From assembly GCF_002735705.1 (NCBI RefSeq), contig NZ_PDZL01000002.1, positions 536,006 to 600,005 of the forward strand: 64,000 nt of DNA, read 5' to 3'. The position numbers were made by a program, and so were the translations under genes. Under the pieces are notes generated by a model, which was not told where the DNA came from, made no database searches, and saw nothing but the letters and a program-made list of their open reading frames with translations. The stretch's first letter is position 1. Every line of letters starts with the position of its first letter. This stretch comes from Janthinobacterium sp. BJB426 (GTDB taxonomy: Bacteria; Pseudomonadota; Gammaproteobacteria; Burkholderiales; Burkholderiaceae_D). Positions 17,402 through 28,200 of this stretch are shown piece by piece.

Positions 17402-18064
17402 TTACTGCGCCAGGTAGCGTTCCGAACGTGGGCCGTACAACAGGCCATTCGGCACGCCGGCCGACAGCATGCGCGCATTCGCCGTACCAGCCAGCGGATG
17501 GCTGGCGTCGGTGCTGGTGTTGATGATCTGCTTGACGGCCGCCGTCACCAGCACGCCGATCAGGCCGCCGCCACCGCTGTTATTGCCTTCGTTGCTCGAC
17601 GCACTGGCCGCGCCCTGCCACAGCAAAGCGCCCGTCTTCAGGTCGACCAGCTTGGCATCGACCGATACCACCGTCACGCTGTCGATCACGGCGTACGTCG
17701 TGCCGTACTTGGAGATCGTCACGTACAGGCCCGCATCGGCGCCAAAGATCTCGTTGAGCTTTTTCGCATCGACGCCGTGGATATCGGCGGCGTTCGTCAA
17801 GCCGTTCTGCTTGAACGTTTCACCGACCACGGCCACCGGCAGCACATAATAGCCCGCTTCGGCCAGCGGATAGGTTACTTGGGCATAGACGCTGTTGCCG
17901 GCATTGACTTCCGGAGAATTGTTCAGCGGCGGCAAGACCACGATCGAGCGGGGCTTGGCTGCCTTGAAGGCGGTGTAGTCGTATGCCGCCTGTTTGGTGG
18001 CGCAACCGACCATGAAGATGGCAGGACCCAGGCACAGGGCCATTTTCAACATGCGCGACATCAT
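17402..18064 (-). CDS. GNA1162-family lipoprotein (DUF799)
   Basis: 220 residues. The signal peptide MMSRMLKMALCLGPAIFMVG ends at a lipobox with Cys21. The body shows the DUF799/GNA1162 pattern: SIVVLPPLNNSPEVNAGNSV, then a VTYPLAEAGYYVLPVAVV strand-helix and GADAGLYVTISKYGTTY. The fold resembles the nucleotide-binding-like domain of TolB-N/CsgG proteins; the Neisseria homologue is a surface-associated lipoprotein. A glycine-rich loop (NSGGGGLIG) lies at about residue 165. The start overlaps the DUF4810 gene by 4 nt. It is the third gene of a conserved trio with CsgG and DUF4810, presumed to form an outer-membrane assembly. Confidence 0.9.
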   Translation of the reverse strand: MMSRMLKMALCLGPAIFMVGCATKQAAYDYTAFKAAKPRSIVVLPPLNNSPEVNAGNSVYAQVTYPLAEAGYYVLPVAVVGETFKQNGLTNAADIHGVDAKKLNEIFGADAGLYVTISKYGTTYAVIDSVTVVSVDAKLVDLKTGALLWQGAASASSNEGNNSGGGGLIGVLVTAAVKQIINTSTDASHPLAGTANARMLSAGVPNGLLYGPRSERYLAQ

Positions 18065-18429
18065 AATTTCTCGCCTTTTTTCAATTTACCCAACAGGAAA
18101 TCCATGTACGGCGTCGATTCCGGGAACAGTTTTTTCTCGTCTTCGAACTGCGCCGCGACCTGCTCCGGCTTGCCCGCGATCGAGTACAGCATGCCCAGGT
18201 GGGCGTGGTAGCCCGGCGGCGCGTGATTGCCCTTGGCACCGATCACTTGCAAGTCTTTTTCCATGGCGGCGATCTGCTGCTCCGGGCTTTCACCCTTCAG
18301 GTATTCATACACTTGCGGCTGGTAGCCTTCCCACTGGTACAGGGTCTTCGATTGCGTGGCGCAACCGGTCAGGGCGGCACAGGCGAGCAGCGCCAGCAGG
18401 GCTGCGCCCTTGTTCATCATTGTTTTCAT
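18061..18429 (-). CDS. DUF4810 lipoprotein
   Basis: 122 residues. Signal sequence MKTMMNKGAALLALLACAAL then TGCATQ with a lipobox Cys near residue 23. The mature part begins KTLYQWEGYQPQVYEYLKG and continues with a helical repeat-like stretch (GYHAHLGMLYSIAGKPEQVAAQFEDEK) that resembles a single tetratricopeptide-like unit. This matches the DUF4810 family, found almost always next to CsgG- and GNA1162-type genes, as here. It lies 8 nt downstream of the CsgG-like gene and overlaps the DUF799 gene by 4 nt. Function unknown; probably a subunit of the same lipoprotein complex. Confidence 0.88.
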   Translation of the reverse strand: MKTMMNKGAALLALLACAALTGCATQSKTLYQWEGYQPQVYEYLKGESPEQQIAAMEKDLQVIGAKGNHAPPGYHAHLGMLYSIAGKPEQVAAQFEDEKKLFPESTPYMDFLLGKLKKGEKL

Positions 18430-18437
18430 GGGATACC

Positions 18438-19112
18438 TTATTGTTTGCGCAATGCGCCCGCTTCGACGCCAGCCACCAGGCGCTCGACCGCTTCGCGCAT
18501 GGCCAGGTCCAGGACTTTGCCGTTCAGGGTGGCGTCATAACTGGCGGTGCCGCCAAAACCCAGCACTTCACGGTTCGACAGGCTGTATTCGCCGGCGCCG
18601 CCAGCCGAGTACACGACTTCCGAGGTGGCGATATTGACGACGTTCAAGGTAACCTTGGCATAGGCCACTTGCGTCTTGCCGCGGCCCATGATGCCGAACA
18701 ATTGCTTGTCGCCCACTTCCTTGCGGCCGAATTCGGTCACGTCACCCGTGACGACGAAATCGGCGCCCTTGATATTCTGGCCCTGCTTCTTGAACTCGGC
18801 TTCCTGCTTGAGTTCTGCCATGTTGTCGCGGTCGAGCACGTTGAAACGGTTGGACGTCTGCAGGTGCGCAATCAGGATCGTTTTCGACTGGCTGCCCAGG
18901 CGGTCGACGCCATCGGAAAAGATGCCGCGCATGAAATTCGAGCGATTGTCGAACTTGCCGACAGCGATCAGCGTGCGTGGACCAACGTAGGGACGGGCTG
19001 CGCTGGCAACCGTAGGGACAGCCAAAGCTTGCGAGGATTCGGAAGCGCAGCCAGCCAACGCCGCGCCAATCAGCGCTGCAATCAACAACGCGCCGGGTTT
19101 ATTCTTGTTCAT
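18438..19112 (-). CDS. CsgG/HfaB-family lipoprotein
   Basis: 224 residues from the ATG at 19112, preceded by AAGGG; the open frame extends to 19202 but lacks a ribosome site there. The leader MNKNKPGALLIAALIGAALA ends at GCASES, a lipobox. The CsgG core is visible: TLIAVGKFDNRSNFMRG, LIAHLQTSNRFNVLDRDNM, GADFVVTGDVTEFG, and VAYAKVTLNVVNIATSEVV. CsgG forms a nonameric outer-membrane pore for curli; HfaB anchors holdfast. No curli genes are nearby, so this belongs to the CsgG/DUF4810/GNA1162 lipoprotein trio. It is the first gene of that operon. Confidence 0.9.
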   Translation of the reverse strand: MNKNKPGALLIAALIGAALAGCASESSQALAVPTVASAARPYVGPRTLIAVGKFDNRSNFMRGIFSDGVDRLGSQSKTILIAHLQTSNRFNVLDRDNMAELKQEAEFKKQGQNIKGADFVVTGDVTEFGRKEVGDKQLFGIMGRGKTQVAYAKVTLNVVNIATSEVVYSAGGAGEYSLSNREVLGFGGTASYDATLNGKVLDLAMREAVERLVAGVEAGALRKQ

Positions 19113-19156
19113 AGTGCCCTTATGATATGGAGGATCAGGAGCCACCTGCAAAATTG

Positions 19157-19186
19157 ATTTTAAGCAAGTTAATTTCCTAATTGCAA
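19157..19186 (-). promoter_or_regulatory. Putative sigma70 promoter of the CsgG lipoprotein operon
   Basis: On the minus strand TTGCAA (19181-19186) and TAAAAT (19157-19162) are separated by 18 nt in an AT-rich stretch about 45 nt before the csgG-like ATG. It is a moderate match to consensus. Confidence 0.45.
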
Positions 19187-19418
19187 TTATATGGTATTGC
19201 ATGTCTCACAATTCTCTCCAAAAGTAACGATGGCAAGGATTGCACTATTGCCCGCCATACACAGGTGCGGCCCTGCTTGACTTCCCAGCGCCAATTCATT
19301 AACTTGATAGTAAAAAAGCGTGTCGTCAGCGCCCTATGCCACTGTCACTCACAGACCTCGCCCGCCGGCCTGCCCCGGCGCCAACGCCACGCTGTTCACA
19401 TAAACGGGTCCCAAGGCC

Positions 19419-20618
19419 ATGCCGACACACGATCATTCCCCGGCCCATCCGCTGGCCACGGCGCTGGCGCTCTCGCTGGGTGCCGCCGTCGCCCTCGGCC
19501 TGTCGCGCTTTTCCTACGGCTTGCTGCTGCCGCCCATGCGCGCCGACCTGGGCTGGTCCTACCTGCTGGCCGGGGCCATGAACACCTTCAATGCACTCGG
19601 CTATTTTCTCGGCGCCCTGGCCACGCCCGCCCTGATGCGCCGCCTGGGCGTGTGGCGCCTGCTGATCATCGGTTCCGTGCTGGCCAGCATCTTCATGCTG
19701 ATGTCGGGCCTCGTCAGCGACACGGCCACCCTGTTCCTGCAGCGCGTGTGCGCGGGCGTAGCCAGCGCCTTCATGTTCATCGCCGGCGGCGTGCTGGCGG
19801 CGCGGCTCGGTTCCATGCACAGCCAGCGCGCCGGCTTCTACATCGGGCTGTATTACGGTGGCACGGGTTTCGGCATTGCTTTGTCTGCCCTGCTGGTGCC
19901 GGCCGCATTGGCGTCCGCCCAGGAGCACGGCGCCGCGCATGCGTGGCAGTGGCCCTGGCTGGCACTGGGCATCGCCTGCCTGCTCGCCACCGCCATCATG
20001 GCCTTGCCGGCGAAAGTGATCGGCGAAGCGCCGCGTACCCTCGACACGCCGCGGCCTTTCGCCTGGCGCGATTTCTTGCCCAGTCTGGCAGGCTATTTCA
20101 TGTTTGGCGTCGGCTATATCGGCTACATGACCTTCGTGATCGCCCTGCTCAAGCAGCAAGGCATGAGCGCCACCTTGATCACCGTGTTCTACACCTTATT
20201 GGGGCTGGCGGTGGTAGCGTCGTCGCGCATCTGGGCGCGCATGCTGGACCGCTACAAGGGCGGCGAATCGCTGGCGATATTGAATGGCGTGCTGGGCGCA
20301 GTGACCATCCTGCCCGCACTGACGAGCTTTGTACCCGTCGTGTTCTTCTCCGGCCTGGTCTTCGGCGCCGTATTCCTGTCGGTGGTGGCGTCGACCACGG
20401 CCCTGGTACGGCATAACCTGCCGCAGCAATCCTGGACGGCAGGCATCAGCGCCTACACGACGGTGTTTGCGCTGGGCCAGATCGTCGGCCCCATCGTCGT
20501 CGGCTGGATCGCCGACGGCCCCGCAGGCCTGGAACGGGGCTTGATTGCCTCGGCCATCGCCCTCTTCATCGGCGCGGCGCTGGCCGCGCGGCAAAAGGCG
20601 CTGACGGCGGGCGTGTAG
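19419..20618 (+). CDS. MFS transporter, YbfB/YjiJ family
   Basis: 399 residues with twelve hydrophobic segments. N-terminal ALALSLGAAVALGLSRFSYGLLLPPM matches the YbfB/YjiJ family, where a G(L/F)(S/A)RF.Y....P pattern begins TM1. The cytoplasmic loop between TM2 and TM3 has RRLGVWRLL. The substrate is unknown; the family is widespread in Burkholderiales and often called a sugar or drug porter without proof. The start is the first ATG after a spacer with no strong ribosome site. The 306 nt between the CsgG start and this gene hold the CsgG promoter and nothing else I recognise. Confidence 0.88.
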   Translation: MPTHDHSPAHPLATALALSLGAAVALGLSRFSYGLLLPPMRADLGWSYLLAGAMNTFNALGYFLGALATPALMRRLGVWRLLIIGSVLASIFMLMSGLVSDTATLFLQRVCAGVASAFMFIAGGVLAARLGSMHSQRAGFYIGLYYGGTGFGIALSALLVPAALASAQEHGAAHAWQWPWLALGIACLLATAIMALPAKVIGEAPRTLDTPRPFAWRDFLPSLAGYFMFGVGYIGYMTFVIALLKQQGMSATLITVFYTLLGLAVVASSRIWARMLDRYKGGESLAILNGVLGAVTILPALTSFVPVVFFSGLVFGAVFLSVVASTTALVRHNLPQQSWTAGISAYTTVFALGQIVGPIVVGWIADGPAGLERGLIASAIALFIGAALAARQKALTAGV

Positions 20619-20648
20619 GCGACTGTCTCGCGCATACATTGGCCCCGC

Positions 20649-21017
20649 TTATTGCGGTTTGGCATACCTTGCGACGCCTGTTACATCGAACAGGACACAA
20701 CGCTGGTTTCCAACCACCCAGGCGTCGTGCCCCGGTGGCATATAGAAGACGTCACCCGGACCATATTCCATTTCGGCGCCATCATTCATCCGTACCACCA
20801 TCCGTCCCTCAAGGACCATGCCGGTATGCGCTGCCTGGCACGAATCGGTTCCTGCAATCGGTTTTACGTGCAAACTCCAACGCCAGCCAGGCTCAAATTC
20901 GCCGCGCCCCATGGTCTGTTCGCCAAGCGTAAAGACAGCCATCCGGCCGGCTCCGTCCTTGAATGGGCGAACTTCGTCCGGCTTATCCAAGGATTTCTTT
21001 TCTAACATCGCACTCAT
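20649..21017 (-). CDS. Cupin-domain protein
   Basis: 122 residues from the ATG at 21017, which follows GGAGGG; a further ATG 9 nt inside is also possible. A single conserved beta-barrel is read from GWRWSLHVKPIAGTDSCQAAHTG, VLEGRMVVRMNDGAEMEYGPGD and VFYMPPGHDAWVVG. These are the two cupin motifs, with His residues available for metal, though the first motif is non-standard (no HxH). The size suggests a small isomerase-like or sensing cupin. Monocistronic between the MFS gene (convergent) and the ankyrin gene (divergent). Confidence 0.82.
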   Translation of the reverse strand: MSAMLEKKSLDKPDEVRPFKDGAGRMAVFTLGEQTMGRGEFEPGWRWSLHVKPIAGTDSCQAAHTGMVLEGRMVVRMNDGAEMEYGPGDVFYMPPGHDAWVVGNQRCVLFDVTGVARYAKPQ

Positions 21018-21235
21018 GCCCCGTCCCTCCTTTGGAATTTCTGGAAGTATTAAATTTCCGAATCGGAATAACTGACGCGATATAAAAATCACATCATTTT
21101 CCAATATAGTTTAATAATGGAAATTTACAAGCAAAGCACCTGCCGCATTTGCCTCTCATGATGAGCGGAACTCGTACAATTGACACTTCCCGGCCAATAC
21201 TTCAATATCCATTTAACGTTCGCAGAAAGAAAACG

Positions 21236-21769
21236 ATGAACACCGATGTACGAAAACTCCCGGTAACGATGGATGCGGAAACGCTGGAATTCATCCAGGG
21301 CCTGTTCGCCCTGGTGCGCGAAGGCGATACGCAGCAACTGGGCGCCATGGTGGCTCAGGGCGTGCCAGTGAACTTTCGCAACGAAAAAGGCGACAGCCTG
21401 ATCATGCTGGCCAGCTACCATGGCCACCTTGAAACGTCACGCCTGCTGCTCGCAGCGGGCGCCGACGCCAACGTCCCCAACGACCAGGGCCAGACACCGC
21501 TGGCCGGCGTGGCCTACAAGGGTTATCTGGACATCGCCGAACTGCTGCTCCAGCACGGCGCCAAGGTGGAAGGCGCCAGCCCGGATGGCAAGACCCCCTT
21601 GATGATGGCCGCCATGTTCAACCGCCTGGCCATCCTCGACCTGCTGCTGCAACACGGCGCCCGCATCGATGCCGTGGACAGCCGCGGCATGACTGCCGTT
21701 TCACTGGCCAAGAGCATGAATGCGCAGGAAACCCTGGGCCGCCTGGCCAGCTTGGGGCAGACAGCCTGA
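21236..21769 (+). CDS. Ankyrin-repeat protein
   Basis: 177 residues from the ATG at 21236. Four consecutive ankyrin units of about 33 residues run from residue 45 to the end: GDSLIMLASYHGHLETSRLL, GQTPLAGVAYKGYLDIAELL, GKTPLMMAAMFNRLAILDLL and GMTAVSLAKSMNAQETLGRL. No signal peptide, so cytoplasmic. In proteobacteria such small ankyrin proteins often act as protective partners of catalases or of toxins; nothing here decides the partner. It converges on the CDI immunity gene, 121 nt away. An imperfect hairpin (21836-21862) lies between them. Confidence 0.9.
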   Translation: MNTDVRKLPVTMDAETLEFIQGLFALVREGDTQQLGAMVAQGVPVNFRNEKGDSLIMLASYHGHLETSRLLLAAGADANVPNDQGQTPLAGVAYKGYLDIAELLLQHGAKVEGASPDGKTPLMMAAMFNRLAILDLLLQHGARIDAVDSRGMTAVSLAKSMNAQETLGRLASLGQTA

Positions 21770-21890
21770 GTACGGCGGCTTGAGGTGCCCCGGTGTTGCG
21801 GCACTCAGGATCAGTAACAATTTCACGGACGGAATGAGGCTTCGCCATTTCGACGAAACCTCACCATACCGATGAAAAGTCACCTATCGA

Positions 21891-22238
21891 TTATCGCAAC
21901 GAACCATCTCTAAATGCATTCTCTTCATAACCCAGCTCCATAGAAAATTTACTGGCTTCAACATTTACCGTAAATTCGCAACGTGTCCATGCAGGCTGAT
22001 TATTAGCAACCATGAATTTCTGATGTGCGGTAGCCAAGTAATGGAGTTTCATTGTATCCGAATCACCGATGGAAAACTCGCTCTCCTTAACTCCGTTGTT
22101 CGAATAAAACTCAAACTGACTGACATCGCCTTCAGGAGAAAGGGCAGCAATCATCAAAATTATTTTTGCATCCTCTGGAGCAATGCTATACAAACATTGC
22201 CCCATCTCCTTAGATATTTCAACATCCTTCGACTCCAT
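21891..22238 (-). CDS. cdiI: CDI immunity protein, YezG/DUF600-like
   Basis: 115 residues. The ATG is 3 nt beyond the cdiA stop (TAA TAA ATG), and the ribosome site AAGGGG lies inside the last codons of cdiA. The sequence fits the YezG-like immunity family: an acidic start, AKIILMIAALSPEGDVSQFEF as a beta hairpin, and the C-terminal pattern QPAWTRCEFTVNVEASKFS with MELGYEE. YezG-type proteins neutralise DNA/RNA non-specific endonuclease toxins, which is what cdiA ends with. The gene is AT-richer than its surroundings, as expected for swapped toxin-immunity modules. Gene symbol by position and partner. Confidence 0.85.
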   Translation of the reverse strand: MESKDVEISKEMGQCLYSIAPEDAKIILMIAALSPEGDVSQFEFYSNNGVKESEFSIGDSDTMKLHYLATAHQKFMVANNQPAWTRCEFTVNVEASKFSMELGYEENAFRDGSLR

Positions 22239-22241
22239 TTA

Positions 22242-25200
22242 TTACCCCTTTGCATTATTCTCAAAAACGCGCTTAAACACCTTATTACCGACATTATATT
22301 CTACCACAAATGCTGTGGGTCTAACGTCAGCACCCACATACGTAGGTCGAATATCAACACTTACTTTCTTTCCATCTTTTAACGCAGCAGCCCATGTCTG
22401 CTCCATGGCTTTCCATTGACCTTGATTCAAACTCGAGTTCATTGGCACAAGGTTAATTTTCTCCCCCGCACCATCGAATTGTGCGCCAATCAGATGCCCA
22501 CCTTCATCACCAGCAACGCCACACTTGCCTGCCTTGCACTGCTGATATCCATTCCTATCATGCTTGTTCAGGGTAAGTTCACCCTCGACATGGACAACGC
22601 GTGAAAATTCATCCGTACGATAGGTATGATTTGAATCCACTACATAAACAGTATTTGGCTGAGGTTTATTCAATTCCTTGTTCCACTCACCTTTTTTTCC
22701 TGATTCTATTTCCTTGACCGGCTTGGCATCAATCTCCAGATTCTTATTGGGATTTTCCGAATTATTCGGATTCGGATTCTGATTCTCAGTCTTTTCATTG
22801 ACCACTTTATTCTCATGTGGCTTTTCGCTAGCTCCCTTATGTGGCGCTGGAACATCTGGGGCGCCATCTTTCAAATTTACATGGGCATTGGGGAAAATTT
22901 TAGCTATCCTCCCGGCATTTTTTATCATGCCAGCGAATCCGCCCAGCCCAACCATCGAAATCGAAGTACCGCCAACTGCACCGTTATCGATCCCCGACTG
23001 GCTGTATCCCGCGTCTTTGAAACCTTCACCGAAGAAAGAGCTAACCAGATCCGTGGCCTGATTTTTCAAGTTCTCCACTGCTGGTATTTTATTGACACCA
23101 TAAATGATCGCCCCAGACGCAAAATCAAGCGCTTCAAGGGTATACTTTGCACCGATATTACTATCAATCAACTTCCCAAATTTGGTGACCACCTCGCCGA
23201 CGCCCTGCGTTCCCTTATCAATGACCTTGGTCCCCAGAAAAACATTCGGCTGAGCATTGTCTGGCGAATAATCATATTCCCCCACGTCGCCTGGTGACGC
23301 CACCGCCCCCAAAAGAGTTTGCTCCACACGGGGAGTGCGCGGCGTGTTGACTGCAGAAATACCAGCATCCGCAAACGTCTTTTGTATATCGGTAATCTGC
23401 TCAGCTGACGCCCCCAGCAGTCCCAGGTAATCGCCGATGCGGCGATTCACTTCCGCCTGAGGTAGATTTTGCGACTCCGGATCGAAGCGCAAGTCGGACA
23501 CCAGCTTTAACTTTTGCCATGACTCCTGGGACGTCAGGCCGTTGAAACCGGCCTCCTCCCCCATTTGTTGCATCCTGGCCTGCTGCTCCTGCGACAATCC
23601 CTGCATAGATTCAGGGATATCCGCATGATAAAGAACACCAGATACCTTGCTGCCCGCAGCGGAAGCGGACGCACCAAGCAACCCGCCACCCAGGGCACCC
23701 GCGGCGGTGGAAGCGAGTACACGCGCCGTACCGCCTTCGCTCCACTCACGGGTAATTTCCGCGGCTTGGCGCAACAGCGCATCGCGCTGCTCCGGCGCCA
23801 TTGGCTTGGCCGCCTGTTCCCGCAACTTGGCGGCCTCTTCCAGTTTCTTATCTGCATACTTGCCGATCTCGGACGCAGCAGCCACGCTGAATGCCTCGGT
23901 AATGGCCACCTGCGCCTGAACTTCCTTCTCGATCGCTTTTGCGTCCCATCCTTTTTTTAACGCACCGCTACTGTCCTTTTCGCTGCTGACATCGCGATTA
24001 AGTCCAGCCAACATCTCCGCTGCCGTCTTGCCATTCAGCGCCTGCTGCTTCTCCACATCAGCAATCACTATGGTGCCGCCACTAATACCGGAGGTCGTGG
24101 TACTACTTTGACTACCCGATGTACTACCAAAGCCCGTTGAACCGCTACTGCCCGATTTTGCATTCGCTGCGGCTGTATCGGCTGTAGTGATTGCCTCATT
24201 CTGCGTACCCACTTTCGCACTAGCCGACCCGCTCAAACTGAACCCGCTCGCCGAATGCTCATCCTTGTTCTGCAGCTCACTCGTCGTCAAAGTACCCGTG
24301 ATCAGCGAGTTCTTGCCATCGGCAATCGCCTTGCCGCTGCTGGCAATCACGCCCGCCTGCAGATCGGTATTGCCGGTGACGTTGATCTGGAAGCCACCGT
24401 CGCCCGCCTTGATGCCGCTTTGCTCGGTGACGCTGGCAAAATCGCCGCTGGCCTTGCTCTTCGAGACACTTCCGCCGACGCTGCTGGCGCCATAGCAGAA
24501 CGGAGGAATGCACAAGCTCATGTTGAAGCCCGCACTGCTGCTCTTGCTGGCGTAGGTACTCGTATCCTGCAAGCTGATAATGTTCAGGTTGCCGCCGATG
24601 GCGCCCTTGACCGTGTCTGCCGCCAGGATCGCGCCTTGCAAGGTCGTATCGCCACCACTGATGACGGTCGCCGTCTTGCCTGCCGTCACATAGGTGTTGG
24701 TGTAGTAATTGTCCGTGCCATCGGCCTTGCCGCGCGCTTGGTTTGCGGCAATATCGAGGCTGAAACCGTTCTGCGCCCCGCCAAAGGTATAGCCGATGCC
24801 GATGCTGGAACCGCTGCTGCTGTTCTTGCTCGTTTGCGTTGCCGTATTTTGCGCCGCAAGCAAGTTGATCTTGTCGTCGGCAAACAAGGTAAGATTGCCG
24901 CCCGCGCCAATCTTGCTACCGGCCACCGTCAAGTCGCTGCCCGCCCCCGCCCCGGTCGCAACAATGCTGACGTTGCCTGCCGCATTGACAGCGCTGCCAA
25001 CCACCGTGCTGCTGCTCTGATGCATTTCGCTTTCGCTCTTGCTGCTGCCCAGGCTGACGCTGATCTTGATGCCAGCAGTGTTGGTCAATCCCTTCGAAGC
25101 CATGCCAGCCAGATCCGTGGCCTTCGATGCCAAAGTTACGGCCGCCAGGGCCTGCATGCGCGAGTCCTTTGTCTGTTCGGCGGCCTTCGCCAGGCTGCCG

Positions 25201-28200
25201 ATGCTTTTTACGGCATCGACAATCGGCACGTTGACCGTGCCGCCAAGGGCCACCTTGCTGAAGGTCGTGTGCTGCTCGCTGGCATTGCTGTTGTACGCCT
25301 CCTTGATCAGCACATTCTTGCCCACGATGCTGATATCGCCGGGCAAGCCGCCATTCGCACCCGCGCCGGTCGCCAGCACTTCGCTGGCCGTCTGCGTATA
25401 CGTCTCGCCCGCGCGCAGCGACACATTGCCGCCCAAGCTGGCAATCTGACTACCGACTTGCACCACACCCGTGTTCTTGCCATCGCTGGTGGTTTTTACC
25501 GTGCCGAAGGCTGGCTGGGTGAAGCTGCCGATAAAGCCGGACTTCTTGCTGTAGCTGCTAGACGTCGTGTCCTTGTCGTTCTCGGCACTGACGATGCTCA
25601 GGTTGCGCAAGGCGGTCAAGTCAATGTTGCCATCGGCTACCACCGTACTGCCCTTGATAGCGACGTCGCGTCCGCCCACCATCGTCACACTGCCGCCACT
25701 GACGGCGCTGCCAGCCTGGGTAACGGTGCGGCCATCGTCGGCCTGGCTGGTCAGCGACTTGCTCAGCCCAAAGGTGCCGCTCTTCTTGACTTGCTTGGAG
25801 TGAATCTCCTTCCCGTCCAGCCCGACGGACTCGATGCTGATATCGTTTTTCGCAATTAAGTTGGCTGCTTCGTGCGCAAGTACCGATGAACCCGCCACCT
25901 TCAGATCATGCCCGGCGACGATATCGACGGTATTGCCCGTCAATGAAGTCCCCAGCGCCGTGCTGGTCTGCACGAGATCGCGCGTGGTCGTGGTTTTACT
26001 GGAGAAGGTACCGCTTTTCTTGACCTTGCTTGCCACATCCAGGCTGTCGGTAGCCACGCCATTGACCAGGCTGATATCATGGCCCGCCACCAATCCCAGC
26101 GCCCCGCCCGCCTGCACATCCGCCGCGCGCGCCGTCAGATCATGGCCCACCTGCAAATTGACATTGCCAGCCCCCATGATCTGGCTGCCCACTTCGCCTG
26201 TCTTGCTTTCTTTGCGGTAATTGTCCGCGTTGCGCACTTCGTCGTGCGTCGAGGCGACGGTGACGGTATTGAGGGCCAGGTTATTGCCCGCAATCAGGCT
26301 GGTCTGACCATTCGCGCCGGCATTGGCGATGACGCCAGCGGTGAGTGTCATATCCCTCCCCGCTTGAGCAATCAGCGTATTACCTTCACCAGTGCCGGTG
26401 ACATACAGCCCAGCTACTTTGTCGACTACCGTGCTGCTGTCACTGATGGTTTTTCCGTCCCGCAAACGCACACTCGAATCACTGGCGGTCGTCGTCACGA
26501 GGTTGATGTCGCGGCCCGCGCTTGCCAGCAGCTGCGTTTCGGCAACGACGCCACTCGCGCGGATATTGATATCGTTTCCTGCCATCAATGCCACTTTGTC
26601 GCTTTGCACGTCGCTGACCAGCTCCTTGGCAAAATCCGACCCCACAGCGTTCGTGGCTTTTGCGACGACCGAACCAATACTCAAGTCGCGCCCGGCCGAA
26701 AGGCTCGTCGCTCCACCAGGCGCGGCATTGCTGACGATTGCGCCCGTGATGCTGAGATCGCGCCCTGCAGCAACAATCATGTTGCCGCTACCGCTTGCGC
26801 CGCCACTGACATAAAGGCCCGCCACGCGGTCGATCACGTGTCCGCCATCGAGCGTGCCAGTGGCGATATTGATGTCCCGTCCGGCGCTGGCTTGCAGCGT
26901 ACTGTTCGCGGAAATAGTCCCGCTGATGTTGTTGAGGTCATTGCGGGCGGCGATGGCAACCGCATCGCCATCGATGCGACCACCGAGGTTATTGACGTTC
27001 TCCGCATTGAGCAACACCACGTCACGCCCGGCAATGGTGCCGCTGTTGGTCAGGTCGCCGGTGATATTGATATCGACATTTTTGCCGGCCAACAAGGCAC
27101 CGGTGCCGTCGATGTCATCGGCGCGCAGACGCACATACACTTGCGGCACCAGCGCCTTTTGCGTGCTGCCGTCGGCCAGCGTGACTTCGCGCTCGACCAG
27201 CCAGACGATGTCGCTGGTCAATGCCGCCATCTGCTCTGCCGTCAATGCCACGCCGGGACGCAGGCCATGCTGCTGGGCATAGCTGACGCCAGCGTCCATC
27301 AGGCCGCGGAATTGCTCTTCGTCGTTGCTATAGTCGCCAGTAAAACGGTGGCCCGTCAGGTCGGCGACCTGTTCGCGTACCAGTTGCTGCTCATAGAAGC
27401 CATCGCCCAGCCGCTTTTGCGTGACGGCGGGATCCAGTTGCATTTTGCTGCTCATGTAGTCCGAACCCGTCCAGGTGCGGTACTCGGCAAAGCGAGGATC
27501 GGTCTCAACCAGATACTTGGCCGACGCAGAAGGACTGATCTTGAACAGGCTCGCATTCGGCAGTTGCAGGGGTTTGGCCCCGGTCCTGACGACTTCCGCC
27601 TTTCCACCCGGATTGGCCAGCGCCACTTGCCGGATCAGCGGCGAGCGCGCCTGGCCTGCGCCAGGCCCTGCCGCGACCTTGCCAGCAGCGCCAGCCGCCG
27701 TGCCGATGGCAGCTTGCGTGCCCATCCCCACAGCCGCCTGCGTGGCGCCTGCCGCGCCATCGACCTTGGACAAGGCACTACCCGCCACCGCGCCAGGCTG
27801 CGCCGCCAGACCGGCATTGCCGGTCCGATCACTGCCACTGAGTCCTTTAGCCCCAGCAACGCCGGCCGGGCCAGCTACGGTGCCCGCAGCCAGGCCCGCC
27901 GTATCGACACCGCCCAAGCTTGGCGCGCCCGTCACTTTCACGTTGCTCCCAGCTACCGTTCCCACAGTGCCAGCCTGGCCCGCGCTGCCAGTGCGGTCGC
28001 TGCCGTGCAAGCCTACCCCGCCATTTACACTGCTTGGCCCGCCCTGCGAGCCGATTGCCAACTGATTCGGATCGCGAATGGCGCTGGCATTACCCTCACC
28101 AACTGCCGCGCCCACACCTGCCGCGGCTACGGCGGAAATGCTGCCGGCCTGGCCTGCCTGTCCGGCCCGGTCGCTGGATTGCAAGCCGCCGCTACCGCTG

